64,000 nucleotides of DNA from Rhodospirillales bacterium (GTDB lineage: Bacteria; Pseudomonadota; Alphaproteobacteria; Rhodospirillales; Defluviicoccaceae). This document shows, piece by piece, positions 37,447 to 48,800 of this stretch. The notes beneath the pieces were generated by a model, which did not search any database, had not been told where the DNA came from, and saw only the letters and a list, made by a program, of their open reading frames with translations. Position numbers and translations under genes: made by a program. Position 1 is the stretch's first letter. The number at the start of each line of letters is the position of its first letter. Where the stretch lies: positions 372,001 to 436,000 of the forward strand of contig JADJRE010000002.1 in the NCBI GenBank assembly GCA_016712375.1. Reading direction: 5' to 3'.

Positions 37447-38232
37447 TCAGGTGCGCCAGGCGGAATGCAGGGCGGCGATGCCCCCCGAGAGGTTGCGCCA
37501 GCTCACCTGGTCGAGACCGGCGGCTCCGATCATCTGCGCAAACCGCTCCTGCGGCGGAAAGCGGCGAATGCTTTCGGCGAGATAGCGGTAGGCGTCGGCA
37601 TCGCGGGCGACCACGCGGCCGAGCACCGGCAGCACGCGGAACGAATAAGTGTCGTACAGACGATCAAGGACTGGCAGGGAGACGCGGCTGAACTCCAGGC
37701 AGAGAAATCGACCGCCTGGCTTGAGCACGCGCCGCGCCTCGCGCAGCACCGCTTCAATGCGAGTGACGTTGCGAATGGCGAACGCGATGGTGAATGCATC
37801 CACCGAGCTGTCGGCGACCGGCAGCCGCTCGGCATCGCCGCACACCCAGTCCAGCCCGCGCAGCAGGCCGCGGTCGATCGCCCGGTCGCGGCCGACCGCC
37901 AGCATTTCGCGATTGATGTCGACGACGACAACCCCGCCACCGCCGCGATCGAGGAAGCCGAAGGCGATATCGCCGGTACCGCCGCCCACATCCAGCAGCG
38001 TCTGCTGCGGCTGCGGGTTGAGCCAGTCGAGCATCGCCGTCTTCCACAGCCGGTGAATGCCGCCGCTCATCAGGTCGTTCATCAGGTCGTAGCGCGAGGC
38101 AACGGAATCGAAGACGGCGCCGACGAGCGAGCGCTTGTCGGTTTCGCGCACGGTGCGGAAGCCGAAATGCGTCGTCGCCTCTGCGGCCTCGGCGGAAGGT
38201 TTGCTGCTCTCGTCGGTTGCGGGATCGGACAT
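37447..38232 (-). CDS. ubiE: Ubiquinone/menaquinone C-methyltransferase UbiE
   Basis: UbiE methylates the benzoquinol ring (2-methoxy-6-polyprenyl-benzoquinol) with S-adenosylmethionine. THFGFRTVRETDKRSLVGAV and FDSVASRYDLMNDLMSGGIH are the family N-terminal signatures. LLDVGGGTGDIAFGFLDRGG is the cofactor-binding motif I, and IAFAIRNVTRIEAVLREARR is the second signature. The ATG at 38230-38232 gives 261 residues. It is divergent from mutM across 46 bp and upstream of ubiB. Confidence 0.95.
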   Translation of the reverse strand: MSDPATDESSKPSAEAAEATTHFGFRTVRETDKRSLVGAVFDSVASRYDLMNDLMSGGIHRLWKTAMLDWLNPQPQQTLLDVGGGTGDIAFGFLDRGGGGVVVVDINREMLAVGRDRAIDRGLLRGLDWVCGDAERLPVADSSVDAFTIAFAIRNVTRIEAVLREARRVLKPGGRFLCLEFSRVSLPVLDRLYDTYSFRVLPVLGRVVARDADAYRYLAESIRRFPPQERFAQMIGAAGLDQVSWRNLSGGIAALHSAWRT

Positions 38233-38278
38233 GGCGCGGAACCATAGCGGAAGGTCGCCAGGCGCGCTAGCTTGCGCC

Positions 38279-39121
38279 ATGCCCGAGTTGCCCGAGGTCG
38301 AAACCGTCCGCCGCGGACTGCTGCCCGTGCTCGCCGGCCACCGGCTTGCGGTAGTGGAGCAACGGCGTTCGGATCTGCGTTTTCCGCTGCCCGTCGATTT
38401 CGCCCGCCGCCTGGCCGGACGGCGCATCGAGAATATCGAGCGACGCGGCAAGTACCTGCTGATCCGCCTCGACGCGGACGAGGTGTGGCTCGCCCATCTG
38501 GGAATGTCCGGGCGGTTCTGCATCGACGGCCCCGATACGCCGGCGCCAGGGCCGCACGACCACGTGCTGCTGCGTACCGATAGTGGCGTATGCGTTCGCT
38601 TCCACGACCCGCGCCGTTTCGGCTTCATGGACCTGGTGCCGGCGGAAGCGCTCGACCGGTGCCCGCATCTGGCGGGTCTTGGCCCGGACCCGCTCGGTCC
38701 GGCGTTCGACGGGGCCTACCTCGCAGGCAGCCTGGCCGCGCGGCGCACGCCGCTGAAGGCGGCGCTGCTCGACCAGAGAGTGGTCGCCGGAATGGGCAAC
38801 ATCTATGCTTCCGAGAGTCTTTTCCGGGCCCGTCTGTCGCCGGCGCGGATGGCGGCGACAGTGGGCGGCAAGCGCGTCGATCGCCTGGTGGCGGCCATAA
38901 AGGAGGTGTTTGCCGAAGCGATCGCGGCGGGTGGATCGAGCCTGCGGGATCATCGTCAGCCGTCCGGCGAACTCGGTTTCTTCCAGCACGGTTTCGCGGT
39001 ATACGGTCGCGCGGGCGAGCCGTGCCCGGGGTGTCGCTGTCAGCCTGCACGGACAGGGGGCATCCGCAGGATCGTGCAGAGCGGCCGCTCGACCTTCTAC
39101 TGCGGCCTCCGGCAGCGCTGA
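38279..39121 (+). CDS. mutM: Formamidopyrimidine-DNA glycosylase MutM
   Basis: MutM removes 8-oxoguanine and formamidopyrimidines from DNA and cuts the abasic site. The mature N-terminus PELPEVETVRRGL, with the catalytic proline and glutamate, fixes the start at 38279. LAHLGMSGRF, FHDPRRFGFM and the helix-two-turn-helix VVAGMGNIYASESLFRARLS are conserved. The C-terminal zinc finger has only three of the four usual cysteines: CPGC is present, but the second pair reads FYCGLRQR, lacking the last cysteine. A small error near the 3' end could explain this. Length is 280 residues. Confidence 0.93.
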   Translation: MPELPEVETVRRGLLPVLAGHRLAVVEQRRSDLRFPLPVDFARRLAGRRIENIERRGKYLLIRLDADEVWLAHLGMSGRFCIDGPDTPAPGPHDHVLLRTDSGVCVRFHDPRRFGFMDLVPAEALDRCPHLAGLGPDPLGPAFDGAYLAGSLAARRTPLKAALLDQRVVAGMGNIYASESLFRARLSPARMAATVGGKRVDRLVAAIKEVFAEAIAAGGSSLRDHRQPSGELGFFQHGFAVYGRAGEPCPGCRCQPARTGGIRRIVQSGRSTFYCGLRQR

Positions 39122-39181
39122 GCAAAGGGCTGATCGGCAGGGCCGTCCGGAAAAAACCACGAGGGAAAAGGAGAGACGGAC

Positions 39182-39958
39182 ATGGCGTACGAGATGATCA
39201 TCGCCGAAACGCGCGGTGCGGTCGGAGTGATCACGCTGAACCGGCCGAAGGCGCTGAACGCGCTGTGCAACCAGCTTGTCGCCGAGCTTGGCCAGGCGCT
39301 CGATGCCTTCGAGGCGGACGAAGCGATCGGCGCCATCGTCATCACCGGCAGTGAAAAGGCTTTTGCCGCCGGCGCAGACATCAAGGAGATGAAGGACAAG
39401 TCCTTCATGGATTGCTACCTTGAGGACTTCATCACCTCGGCCTGGGAGCGGACGGCGCAGTGCCGCAAGCCGGTTGTTGCCGCCGTCGCGGGCTTCGCGC
39501 TGGGCGGCGGCTGCGAGCTGGCGATGATGTGCGACTTCATCATCGCCGCGGACACCGCCGTGTTCGGCCAACCCGAAATCACCATTGCCGCCATTCCAGG
39601 CGCCGGTGGCACGCAGCGGCTCACTCGCGCCGTTGGCAAGGCGAAGGCGATGGACATGTGCCTCACCGGCCGGCAGATCAAAGCCGAGGAAGCGGAGCGC
39701 TGCGGGCTGGTTTCCCGCGTCGTTCCGGCGGCCGACCTGATGACGGAAACGATGAAGGCGGCCGACAAGATTGCCGCGATGTCACGGCCGATCGCCATGC
39801 TGAACAAGGAAATGGTCAATCGCGCCTTTGAGACGACGCTGGCCGAAGGCATCCGCTTCGAGCGGCGGATGTTCCACGCGGTGTTCGCCACCGAAGATCA
39901 GAAGGAAGGCATGAACGCCTTCGCAGAGAAGCGCAAACCGCAGTTCCGCAACCGTTAG
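39182..39958 (+). CDS. Enoyl-CoA hydratase
   Basis: This crotonase-fold enzyme hydrates trans-2-enoyl-CoA to 3-hydroxyacyl-CoA, as in fatty-acid oxidation. The oxyanion-hole motifs are SEKAFAAGADIKEM and GFALGGGCELAMMCDFIIAA. The two catalytic glutamates appear in GGCELAMM and FGQPEITIAAIPGAGGTQRL. AAGGAGA precedes the ATG. Length is 258 residues, typical of short-chain enoyl-CoA hydratases such as FadB1/EchA types. It lies between mutM and rpsT; the exact substrate is unknown. Confidence 0.92.
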   Translation: MAYEMIIAETRGAVGVITLNRPKALNALCNQLVAELGQALDAFEADEAIGAIVITGSEKAFAAGADIKEMKDKSFMDCYLEDFITSAWERTAQCRKPVVAAVAGFALGGGCELAMMCDFIIAADTAVFGQPEITIAAIPGAGGTQRLTRAVGKAKAMDMCLTGRQIKAEEAERCGLVSRVVPAADLMTETMKAADKIAAMSRPIAMLNKEMVNRAFETTLAEGIRFERRMFHAVFATEDQKEGMNAFAEKRKPQFRNR

Positions 39959-40079
39959 GCGGTACCGGTCGAGGCGGGGCGGACGCGATGGCGAGATGTT
40001 GCTTCGGGTTCCCCCGCCGGCGGGCCCATCGCCGGGCTTTCCGTCGCGAGCATGTGTGGTATGGTTCCGGCCGTCGCGA

Positions 40080-40108
40080 TTGACGCTCCGGACAGTGGCG
40101 GCTACAAG
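40080..40108 (+). promoter_or_regulatory. Likely promoter of rpsT
   Basis: TTGACG (40080-40085), a 17-nt spacer and TACAAG (40103-40108) give a reasonable sigma70 match 39 bp before the rpsT ATG. The perfect palindrome CCCGCCGGCGGG farther upstream (about 40013-40024) has no T-run. Confidence 0.45.
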
Positions 40109-40146
40109 CATCAATCCCTGTAAAGGCGTCGGTAGAAGGTTTCGAC

Positions 40147-40413
40147 ATGGCACAGCACGCTTCGGCGAAGAAGCGAATTCGGCAAACGAAAAGGCGCACA
40201 GAAGTCAACCGGTCACGCGTTTCCCGCATTCGCACTTTCCTGCGGAAGGTCGAAAGCGCCATCGCCGGCGGCAATAAGGACGAGGCCGCCGCGGCCTACG
40301 GCCTAGCGCAGCCCGAACTCATGCGCGGCGCCAACAAAGGCGTCGTTCACCGCAACATGGTTGCGCGCAAACTGTCACGTTTGGCCCGTCGCATCAAAGC
40401 GATGCCGACCTGA
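40147..40413 (+). CDS. rpsT: 30S ribosomal protein S20
   Basis: This basic, all-helical protein binds 16S rRNA. The sequence MAQHASAKKRIRQTKRRTEV, the middle LRKVESAIAGGNKDEAAAAY and the C-terminal GVVHRNMVARKLSRLARRIK are typical. AGAAGG lies 7 nt before the ATG. Length is 88 residues. The rpsT-dnaA order is common in alphaproteobacteria. Confidence 0.97.
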   Translation: MAQHASAKKRIRQTKRRTEVNRSRVSRIRTFLRKVESAIAGGNKDEAAAAYGLAQPELMRGANKGVVHRNMVARKLSRLARRIKAMPT

Positions 40414-40417
40414 TCCG

Positions 40418-40437
40418 GCGGCGCATCGTCGCGCCGC
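40418..40437 (+). terminator. Hairpin just after rpsT
   Basis: GCGGCGC-ATCGTC-GCGCCGC is a perfect 7-bp stem a few bases after the rpsT stop. It lacks a T-run, so it may be a weak terminator or only stabilise the 3' end. Confidence 0.35.
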
Positions 40438-41124
40438 GCCACCTCTCGATCCATCAGCCGTCCCGCAACCCTTATCGTCCAGGCGATAGCGGCTTCTCAG
40501 GCGGGCACTTGAAAGGCTTTCCCGGCGCGTGCTGGTGGAAGGGGGGAGAGGTGCGTTTTCGTGTCAAGAGATTTTTTTTGGTCGTTCTGGATTCGGTCAC
40601 GTTGCGCGCTTTCAGGCCCACCTATAAAGTTTGGCAGGTTTACAGAACCAAAAAAAAATGAGTGAGCACAACCTTCCAAAAAGGCCAGGAAAAGGTTAGC
40701 TTTTTCGAAAGAAACCTAACGTTGCGTTCACGATATAAAATATTGTCAGGGGAAATGGGACGGGCGTCACTTCAAGGGTGTAATCCAAGCGGGCACACAA
40801 TAATCAGATCGGATATTAGCCCGGCAAAGTCTTTAAAAGGACGGTCGGGACGTGCTTGTGGGGGAGTAACCGAGCTGTTAGGCCGGCGTTGCTGCGTGTC
40901 TGTTGCTCGTCGTAGATTTGACACGAACGGCTTTGTCGCCAGGTAGCAGGAGAAATACTGTTGTCGTGGCGGTACAGCCTGGGCAGGTTATACGACTGCC
41001 CTCTCTGTCCAGCGACATGCCGCGGAAAAAGGGTGGGCCGGAGCTTGGAAACTCGACGTGTCAGAACTCCCCGTACGCTAGTCCTCCCGTGGCCTATCGT
41101 TGTGAGACGGACCAAGGGATTGAA
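40438..41124. other. Long AT-richer gap between rpsT and dnaA
   Basis: About 690 bp hold no convincing gene. The part from about 40550 to 40830 is clearly richer in A and T than the rest of the window, with runs such as TTTTTTTT (about 40572) and AAAAAAAAA (about 40650). I found no TTATCCACA-type boxes, so an origin is not supported. TTGACA at 40918-40923 has no good -10 partner. The region should carry the dnaA promoter and leader. Confidence 0.4.
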
Positions 41125-42533
41125 ATGAACACCGAGGTTGCAACTTCTCTCGATTTTCAGTGGAAACGGGTAAGCGGACTCTTGCGTGCGGAGATCGGTG
41201 AATCAGCCTACCGTAGCTGGCTCAAGCCGATGGTCGTCCGAGGGTCGCAAGCTGGGCTGGTGACGATGACGGTCCCGACGCGGTTTATGCGTGACTGGGT
41301 CGTCGCCCATTACGCCGACCGGCTGCGGGCGCTGTGGGGTGGCGAGAACCCGTCGGTTCAGGGCATTGACATCATCGTCCAGCCAGATCGCTTCGCCTGC
41401 GCCGGGCACGAAGCCCAGGTACCGGAGGGACTAAAGTCGCTGCCTTCGACGGCGTATGGGTCTGGCGAAGGTGGCGCGGTCAAAATCAATGGCGAGCCGA
41501 TCGCCGACGAAATCAGCGCGCCGCTGGACACTCGCTTCACATTCGAGAATTTCGTCGTCGGCAAGCCGAACGAGTTTGCCTATGCGGCGGCGCGCCGCGT
41601 GGCCGAGGCGAAACGGGTGCCGTTCAATCCGCTGTTTCTGTATGGCGGAGTCGGCCTCGGCAAGACGCACTTGATGCACGCCATCGCCTGGGACATTCGC
41701 AAACGCGATCCGCAGCGCACGGTGATCTATCTGTCGGCCGAGAAATTCATGTACCGCTTTATCCGGGCGCTGCGCGAGCAGAACACAGTCGATTTCAGGA
41801 GCAGTTCCGCTCGGTCAACGTGTTGATGATTGACGACGTGCAGTTCATCAGCGGCAAGGAGTCGACGCAGGAGGAATTTTTCCACACGTTCAACACCCTC
41901 GTCGATCAAGGTCGTCAGATCGTGCTGAGCGCCGACAAGTCGCCCTCCGATCTGGAAGGGATGCAGGAACGGCTGAAGTCGCGGCTCAATTGCGGGCTGG
42001 TCGCCGACATTCACGCCACAACCTACGAGCTGCGGCTTGGCATTCTGCAATCAAAGGCCGACCAACTCGGCGTCGAGGTGCCGCAGAAGGTGATGGAGTT
42101 TCTGGCTCACCGCATCAGCTCCAACGTCCGGGAGTTGGAAGGGGCGCTCAACCGTGTCGTGGCCCACGCGCAGCTGATCGGCCGGTCGATCAGCCTGGAG
42201 ACGACACAGGAGGTGTTGCACGACCTGCTGCGCGCCAATGATCGCCGGATCACCATCGACGACATCCAGAAACAGGTGGCGGCTCACTTCAATATTCGTC
42301 TCGCCGACATGTACTCGGCGCGCCGTGCCCGCTCGATCGCTCGCCCAAGGCAGGTCGCGATGTATCTCGCCAAGCAGCTCACCTCGCGCTCGCTGCCGGA
42401 AATCGGCCGCAAGTTTGGGGGTCGCGACCATACGACGGTGATGCACGCCGTCCGGAAGGTCGAGGAGCTCCGGGACGGCGACGCTGCCTTCGCTGAAGAT
42501 CTGGAGCTGCTGAAACGCACGCTGCAGGGGTGA
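41125..42533 (+). CDS. dnaA: Chromosomal replication initiator DnaA (frameshifted)
   Basis: DnaA opens the replication origin. Domain I is WKRVSGLLRAEIGESAYRSW. The AAA+ core begins TRFTFENFVVGKPNEFAYAA, with Walker A LYGGVGLGKTHLMHAIA. Near 41793 one base is missing (GATTTCAGGAG would be GATTTCAAGGAG), breaking the frame just before Walker B VLMIDDVQFISGKESTQEEF. Sensor regions and the C-terminal DNA-binding signature FGGRDHTTVMHAVRKVEEL are intact in the second frame. The ATG at 41125 has AAGGG upstream; frames open farther upstream look non-coding. Full length would be about 470 residues. As an essential gene this break is almost certainly a sequence error. Confidence 0.93.
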
Positions 42534-42580
42534 GTCGCGGTACCATCCATCAGGAATTAGCTACCCGCTTGAGGAGGCTT

Positions 42581-42589
42581 TGCTATACT
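42581..42589 (+). promoter_or_regulatory. Extended -10 promoter before dnaN
   Basis: TGCTATACT matches the extended -10 form TGN-TATA-T, 132 bp upstream of dnaN. No good -35 lies 17 nt before it, which extended -10 promoters tolerate. Confidence 0.4.
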
Positions 42590-42720
42590 GATGGTGTCGG
42601 TGGCGCGTCCGCGCCTCCGGTCGGCCGGCCCGCAGGCGGCGGTGGGGAAGTGTCGCTATATCCGGCGGCGCTACCGCTCTTCGGCAACCAGCGCCGGCAT
42701 AGCTCGGATCGTCAGACGCA

Positions 42721-43838
42721 ATGAAAGTCACCATCGAACGCGCTCATCTTCTGAAATCTCTCGGCCATGCGCAGAGTGTCGTTGAGCGTCGGAACACCAT
42801 TCCGATCCTCTCGAACGTCAAGCTGCAGGCTGAAGACCGTGAGCTGCGATTGACCGCCACCGATATGGATCTGGAGATTGTCGATCGGTGACCGCCGACG
42901 TATCCGTCGCCGGTGCCACCACCGTTCCCGCGCATACGCTTTACGACATCGTGCGCAAGCTGCCGGACGGCTCTCAACTGGAGCTGCAATCGGAACAGGG
43001 CGGTGAGCGGCTGACTTTGCGCTGTGGCCGCTCCCGGTTCACCTTGGCCTGCCTGCCGATCGAGGATTTCCCGACGCTGACGTCGAGCGAGTTGCCCTTC
43101 CGCTTCCGGCTGCCGGTCGCCGAGATGCGCCTGCTCATTGATCGGACGCGCTTCGCCATCTCCACAGAAGAGACGCGATATTATCTCAACGGGATCTATC
43201 TGCATGCGGCGCAGGAAGATGGTGTTGATATTCTGCGCGCCGTCGCCACCGACGGCCACCGGCTGGCGCGGGTGGAAATGCCGATTCCCGACGGCGCCCT
43301 CGGCATGCCGGGCGTCATCATCCCGCGGAAGACCGTCGCTGAAGTGCGCAAGGTGATCGATGAAGCCGGCGAGGATGTGGATCTGGCGATCTCGGAGACG
43401 CAGATCCGCTTCAGCGTCGGGCCGGCGCTGATTACCTCCAAACTGATCGACGGCACCTTCCCGGACTACCAGCGCGTCATTCCCGAGCACAACGAGAATC
43501 AGCTCGACGTCGTTTGTCGCGACTTCAAGGATGCGGTCGACCGGGTCTCGGCAATCTCCAACGACCGCTCACGGGCGGTCAAGCTGAAGGTCGCCAACGG
43601 CACGCTGGAGCTTTCGGCGAGTAGCCCGGAACACGGCAGTGCCAGCGAGGAACTGGAAGTCCGCTACCACGGCGATGCGATGGAGATTGGCTTCAATTCA
43701 CGCTATCTGCTTGATATCGCCGAGCAAATCGGCGGTGACAACGCACGGCTGTCGATGGCCGATGCCGCCTCACCGACCATCTTGCACGAGCTCGGCGATC
43801 GCAGCGCCATCTATGTCCTGATGCCGATGCGCGTGTAG
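42721..43838 (+). CDS. dnaN: DNA polymerase III beta clamp DnaN (frameshifted)
   Basis: DnaN is the sliding clamp that keeps DNA polymerase on its template. The first 57 codons (MKVTIERAHLLKSLGHAQSV, RRNTIPILSNVKLQAEDREL, TATDMDLEIVDR) end at a false TGA near 42892. The rest continues in another frame from VTADVSVAGATTVPAHTLYD onward. The second and third clamp domains are complete, and the end SPTILHELGDRSAIYVLMPM is the usual DnaN C-terminus. One missing base near 42885 explains the break. Restored length is about 372 residues. Confidence 0.93.
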
Positions 43839-43887
43839 GCGCTCGGTCGACTGTTCGGAGTTTCTGATACTGGATACGGTATTCCGG

Positions 43888-45069
43888 GTGGGGTGCAATC
43901 CGCCACCGGTCATCGGTTCGCTTGCTGTTACGCAGTTGACGCTGCGCGATTTTCGCTGCCACCGTTCTTTGCGGCTGGACCTGCGGGCGGCGTCGGTCGT
44001 GGTGGTCGGCGCCAACGGCACCGGCAAGACCAGCATCCTTGAGGCGCTGTCGCTGCTGACGCCGGGGCGGGGACTGCGGCGCGCGCGGATGGCTGATATC
44101 CTCCGTGCCGAGGCGGCCGCCACCGCCGAAACATGGTCGGTGCGCGCCCTCTTGGACACGCCGACCGGGCCTACGGAGCTTGTCACTATTTTTGCCGGCG
44201 AAGCGGCCGGCGGCCGCGACCGGCGGCGAATCCACATCGACGGCCAGATGGTCCGTGACCGCGCCCGGCTCGCGCAGACTGCCGGCGTGATCTGGCTGAC
44301 GCCGGAAATGGACGGGCTTTTCGGCGGCTCACCGTCAGTCCGGCGACGGTTTCTCGATCGCCTTGTGTGGGGTGTCGATCCTGCCCATGCGGGCCGTGTC
44401 GCCGCCTACGAACGAGCCTTGCAGCAACGCTCAATACTGCTTCGCCGTGACAGCTTTGATGCCCTATGGCTGAATGCCGTTGAGGCAACGATGGCCGAGC
44501 ACGCTGTCGCAGTAGCCGCCGCGCGCAAGCAGATCGCGTCCCAGATGTCTGCGATCGCCCAAGCCGGTCATGATGGCTTTCCGGGTGCTATCATCGACGT
44601 CCAGGGCTCGGTGGAGGGCTGGCTCGACGATGCGCCGGCGCTGGCGGTGGAAGACCGGCTGCGGGATGAACTGGCCCGCTGCCGCGACCAGGACGCACAG
44701 GGTGGCGGCGCCTCCGTCGGTCCACACCGTTCCGACCTCAAAGTGGTCCACGTCGCAAACCGCCGGCCGGCGGAGGCCTGTTCAACCGGCGAGCAGAAGA
44801 TGCTGCTGATCGCTCTCGTGTTCGCCGGAGCGCGGCTGCAGCGGCGCGAACGCGGCGCCAGCCCGCTGCTGCTGCTCGACGAGGTGATCGCGCATCTCGA
44901 CGAACGACACCGTCGCGCGGTGTTCGATGCCGTTGCCGACCTGGCCGCGCAAGCTTGGTACGCCGGCTGCGACCCGGTGCCGTTCCAGCCCCTGGAGGGC
45001 ATGTCACAGGCGGTCTGCCTCGATGAGCTGCAAAGCGCAGCCGGCCCCAAGCGAGGCTTCGATGCCTGA
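43888..45069 (+). CDS. recF: DNA replication and repair protein RecF
   Basis: RecF is an SMC-like ATPase that helps load RecA at gaps. Walker A is VVVVGANGTGKTSILEAL, the ABC signature region is EACSTGEQKMLLIALVFAGA, and Walker B with D-loop is LLLLDEVIAHLDERHR. The N-terminal LTLRDFRCHRSLRLDL is typical. The start is GTG at 43888 by length (393 residues); a later start around LAVTQLTL is possible. It is intact, between dnaN and gyrB. Confidence 0.92.
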   Translation: MGCNPPPVIGSLAVTQLTLRDFRCHRSLRLDLRAASVVVVGANGTGKTSILEALSLLTPGRGLRRARMADILRAEAAATAETWSVRALLDTPTGPTELVTIFAGEAAGGRDRRRIHIDGQMVRDRARLAQTAGVIWLTPEMDGLFGGSPSVRRRFLDRLVWGVDPAHAGRVAAYERALQQRSILLRRDSFDALWLNAVEATMAEHAVAVAAARKQIASQMSAIAQAGHDGFPGAIIDVQGSVEGWLDDAPALAVEDRLRDELARCRDQDAQGGGASVGPHRSDLKVVHVANRRPAEACSTGEQKMLLIALVFAGARLQRRERGASPLLLLDEVIAHLDERHRRAVFDAVADLAAQAWYAGCDPVPFQPLEGMSQAVCLDELQSAAGPKRGFDA

Positions 45070-45090
45070 GCATCTCCCAGGAACCCGCCA

Positions 45091-47544
<2,454 letters not shown>

Positions 47545-47582
47545 ACCGGTCCAATCGGCGACCTTCCACTTTACGATTCTCT

Positions 47583-47610
47583 GAATCCGTCTTACATTGG
47601 TTCCGGATTC
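47583..47610. promoter_or_regulatory. Inverted repeat before the toxin-antitoxin operon
   Basis: GAATCCG (47583-47589) and CGGATTC (47604-47610) form perfect 7-bp arms separated by 14 nt, ending 10 bp before the antitoxin ATG. The repeat overlaps a possible -10 (TTACAT, about 47592). This is the layout expected for an antitoxin autorepressor site; binding is inferred. Confidence 0.4.
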
Positions 47611-47620
47611 GGAGATGCTG

Positions 47621-48058
47621 ATGTCCGTTCCGTTGCGTTACCCGGCCACCCGTCACGATCCCGCGCCACTGATTGATCTTTCTCGGCGAGCCGAGCGGGA
47701 GCGGCTTAGCCCGGCGGCGGTGCGAGGGTTCCTCAACATCATCGCCCGCTGGCGGGTGCGCGACGAGGATGCCAGGCAGCTGTTGGGCGGAATTGCGAGC
47801 AGCACGCTGCACTTGATGAAGAATGACCCCGACCGGCTGCTGGACGAAGACAAGCTGCGCCGCATTTCCTATCTGATCGGCATTTTCAAGGCGCTGAACA
47901 TCCTGTACGGCGAAAGCCTCGCCGACCGCTGGATGCAGATGCCGAACAAGAACCGCATGTTCGCCGGCTCCACGCCGCTCGCCTACCTGATCAGTGGTGG
48001 CCTGCCAGCCTTTGATGCCGTGCGCCGGCTGCTTGACGCCCGCCGGGGCGGGCTTTGA
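47621..48058 (+). CDS. Xre/MbcA-type antitoxin (DUF2384)
   Basis: This is the likely antitoxin of a RES-type toxin-antitoxin pair. A helix-turn-helix-like segment (ERLSPAAVRGFLNIIARWRV, GGIASSTLHLMKNDPDRLL) is followed by the toxin-binding domain: ISYLIGIFKALNILYGESLA, then PNKNRMFAGSTPLAYLISGG and the C-terminal helix AVRRLLDARRGGL. I chose the ATG at 47621, because GGAG at 47611-47614 is 6 nt upstream; ATG at 47615 and TTG at 47597 are alternatives. The stop overlaps the toxin start (TTGA), so the two are coupled. It lies 76 bp after gyrB. Confidence 0.85.
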   Translation: MSVPLRYPATRHDPAPLIDLSRRAERERLSPAAVRGFLNIIARWRVRDEDARQLLGGIASSTLHLMKNDPDRLLDEDKLRRISYLIGIFKALNILYGESLADRWMQMPNKNRMFAGSTPLAYLISGGLPAFDAVRRLLDARRGGL

Positions 48059-48771
48059 GCAGGCCGCCGCTCGCCCCGCTGCGTCAGCACGACACGCACC
48101 GGCTGATCCCGACCAAGTATGGCGAAGGCGGCGAGAGCGTCCTGGTGCGGATCGCAGACGATGACGCTCAACTTGCCGCCATCTTCGATCTCGATAACGC
48201 AACCAATCATCGCCTGCTGGCCGAGAACGGACGCCTTCCCGGCATTGGCATCGACGAGCTGGTGTTCGGTGTTGCCGGCGCAGGCATCGTCAATGCAGCG
48301 TTCACCCACCCGCATCCTCTGGGAAGCCGCTTCAACGGGCCCGAGCGCGGGGCGTGGTATGCCGGGTTCGAGTGGCGGACGGCGAAGGCCGAGGTAGCCT
48401 GGCACAAATCGGTCGAGCTTGCCGAGATCGACTGCTTCGAGGAGAGCATTTGCTACGACGACTGGCTGGCCGACTTCAGTGGCGCTTTTGACGATCTCCG
48501 CACCGCGCCAGCCTTCGCCACCTGCCTCGATCCGGAAAGCTATGTCGCATCGCAGGAACTTGCCGAGCGTCTCCTCCGGGAAGGCTCGGCGGGAATCCTT
48601 TATCCAAGTGTGCGGGAACAGGGCGGCACCTGCCTCGCCTGCTTCCGTCCCGCCCTGGTGCAGCACGTTCGTCGTGCCGATCGCTGGCGCTTCACCTGGG
48701 CGGGGCGCCCCGAGCCGGAAGTCGAAAGAGAACCCTTCGAGGTTCCGGAGCGTCTTGAGCTCGATCGCTGA
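48055..48771 (+). CDS. RES domain toxin
   Basis: RES toxins degrade NAD+ and stop growth when freed from their antitoxin. The core RES motif is SRFNGPERGAWYAGFEWRTA, followed by KAEVAWHKSVEL, as in the family. Later segments GILYPSVREQGGTCLACFRP and LVQHVRRADRWRFTWAG fit the C-terminal half. Length is 238 residues. The start is TTG at 48055, overlapping the antitoxin stop. NAD+ cleavage is family knowledge; no test is possible from sequence. The gene appears intact. Confidence 0.87.
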   Translation: MSRPPLAPLRQHDTHRLIPTKYGEGGESVLVRIADDDAQLAAIFDLDNATNHRLLAENGRLPGIGIDELVFGVAGAGIVNAAFTHPHPLGSRFNGPERGAWYAGFEWRTAKAEVAWHKSVELAEIDCFEESICYDDWLADFSGAFDDLRTAPAFATCLDPESYVASQELAERLLREGSAGILYPSVREQGGTCLACFRPALVQHVRRADRWRFTWAGRPEPEVEREPFEVPERLELDR

Positions 48772-48800
48772 CGAACAGCACCTGCTTCCGCGCGTGCGGC

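Noticed and set aside
40669..40736. Hairpin GTTAG...CTAAC before dnaA as a regulatory stem
   Set aside because: Only five base pairs with a 14-nt or longer loop; too weak to support.
40918..40946. TTGACA as a strong sigma70 promoter of dnaA
   Set aside because: At 17 nt the -10 position reads AGGTAG, which does not resemble TATAAT.
40903..41124. A DnaA protein extended by about 74 residues at its N-terminus
   Set aside because: The upstream codons do not look like a protein, and MNTEVATSLDFQWKRV matches the normal DnaA start.
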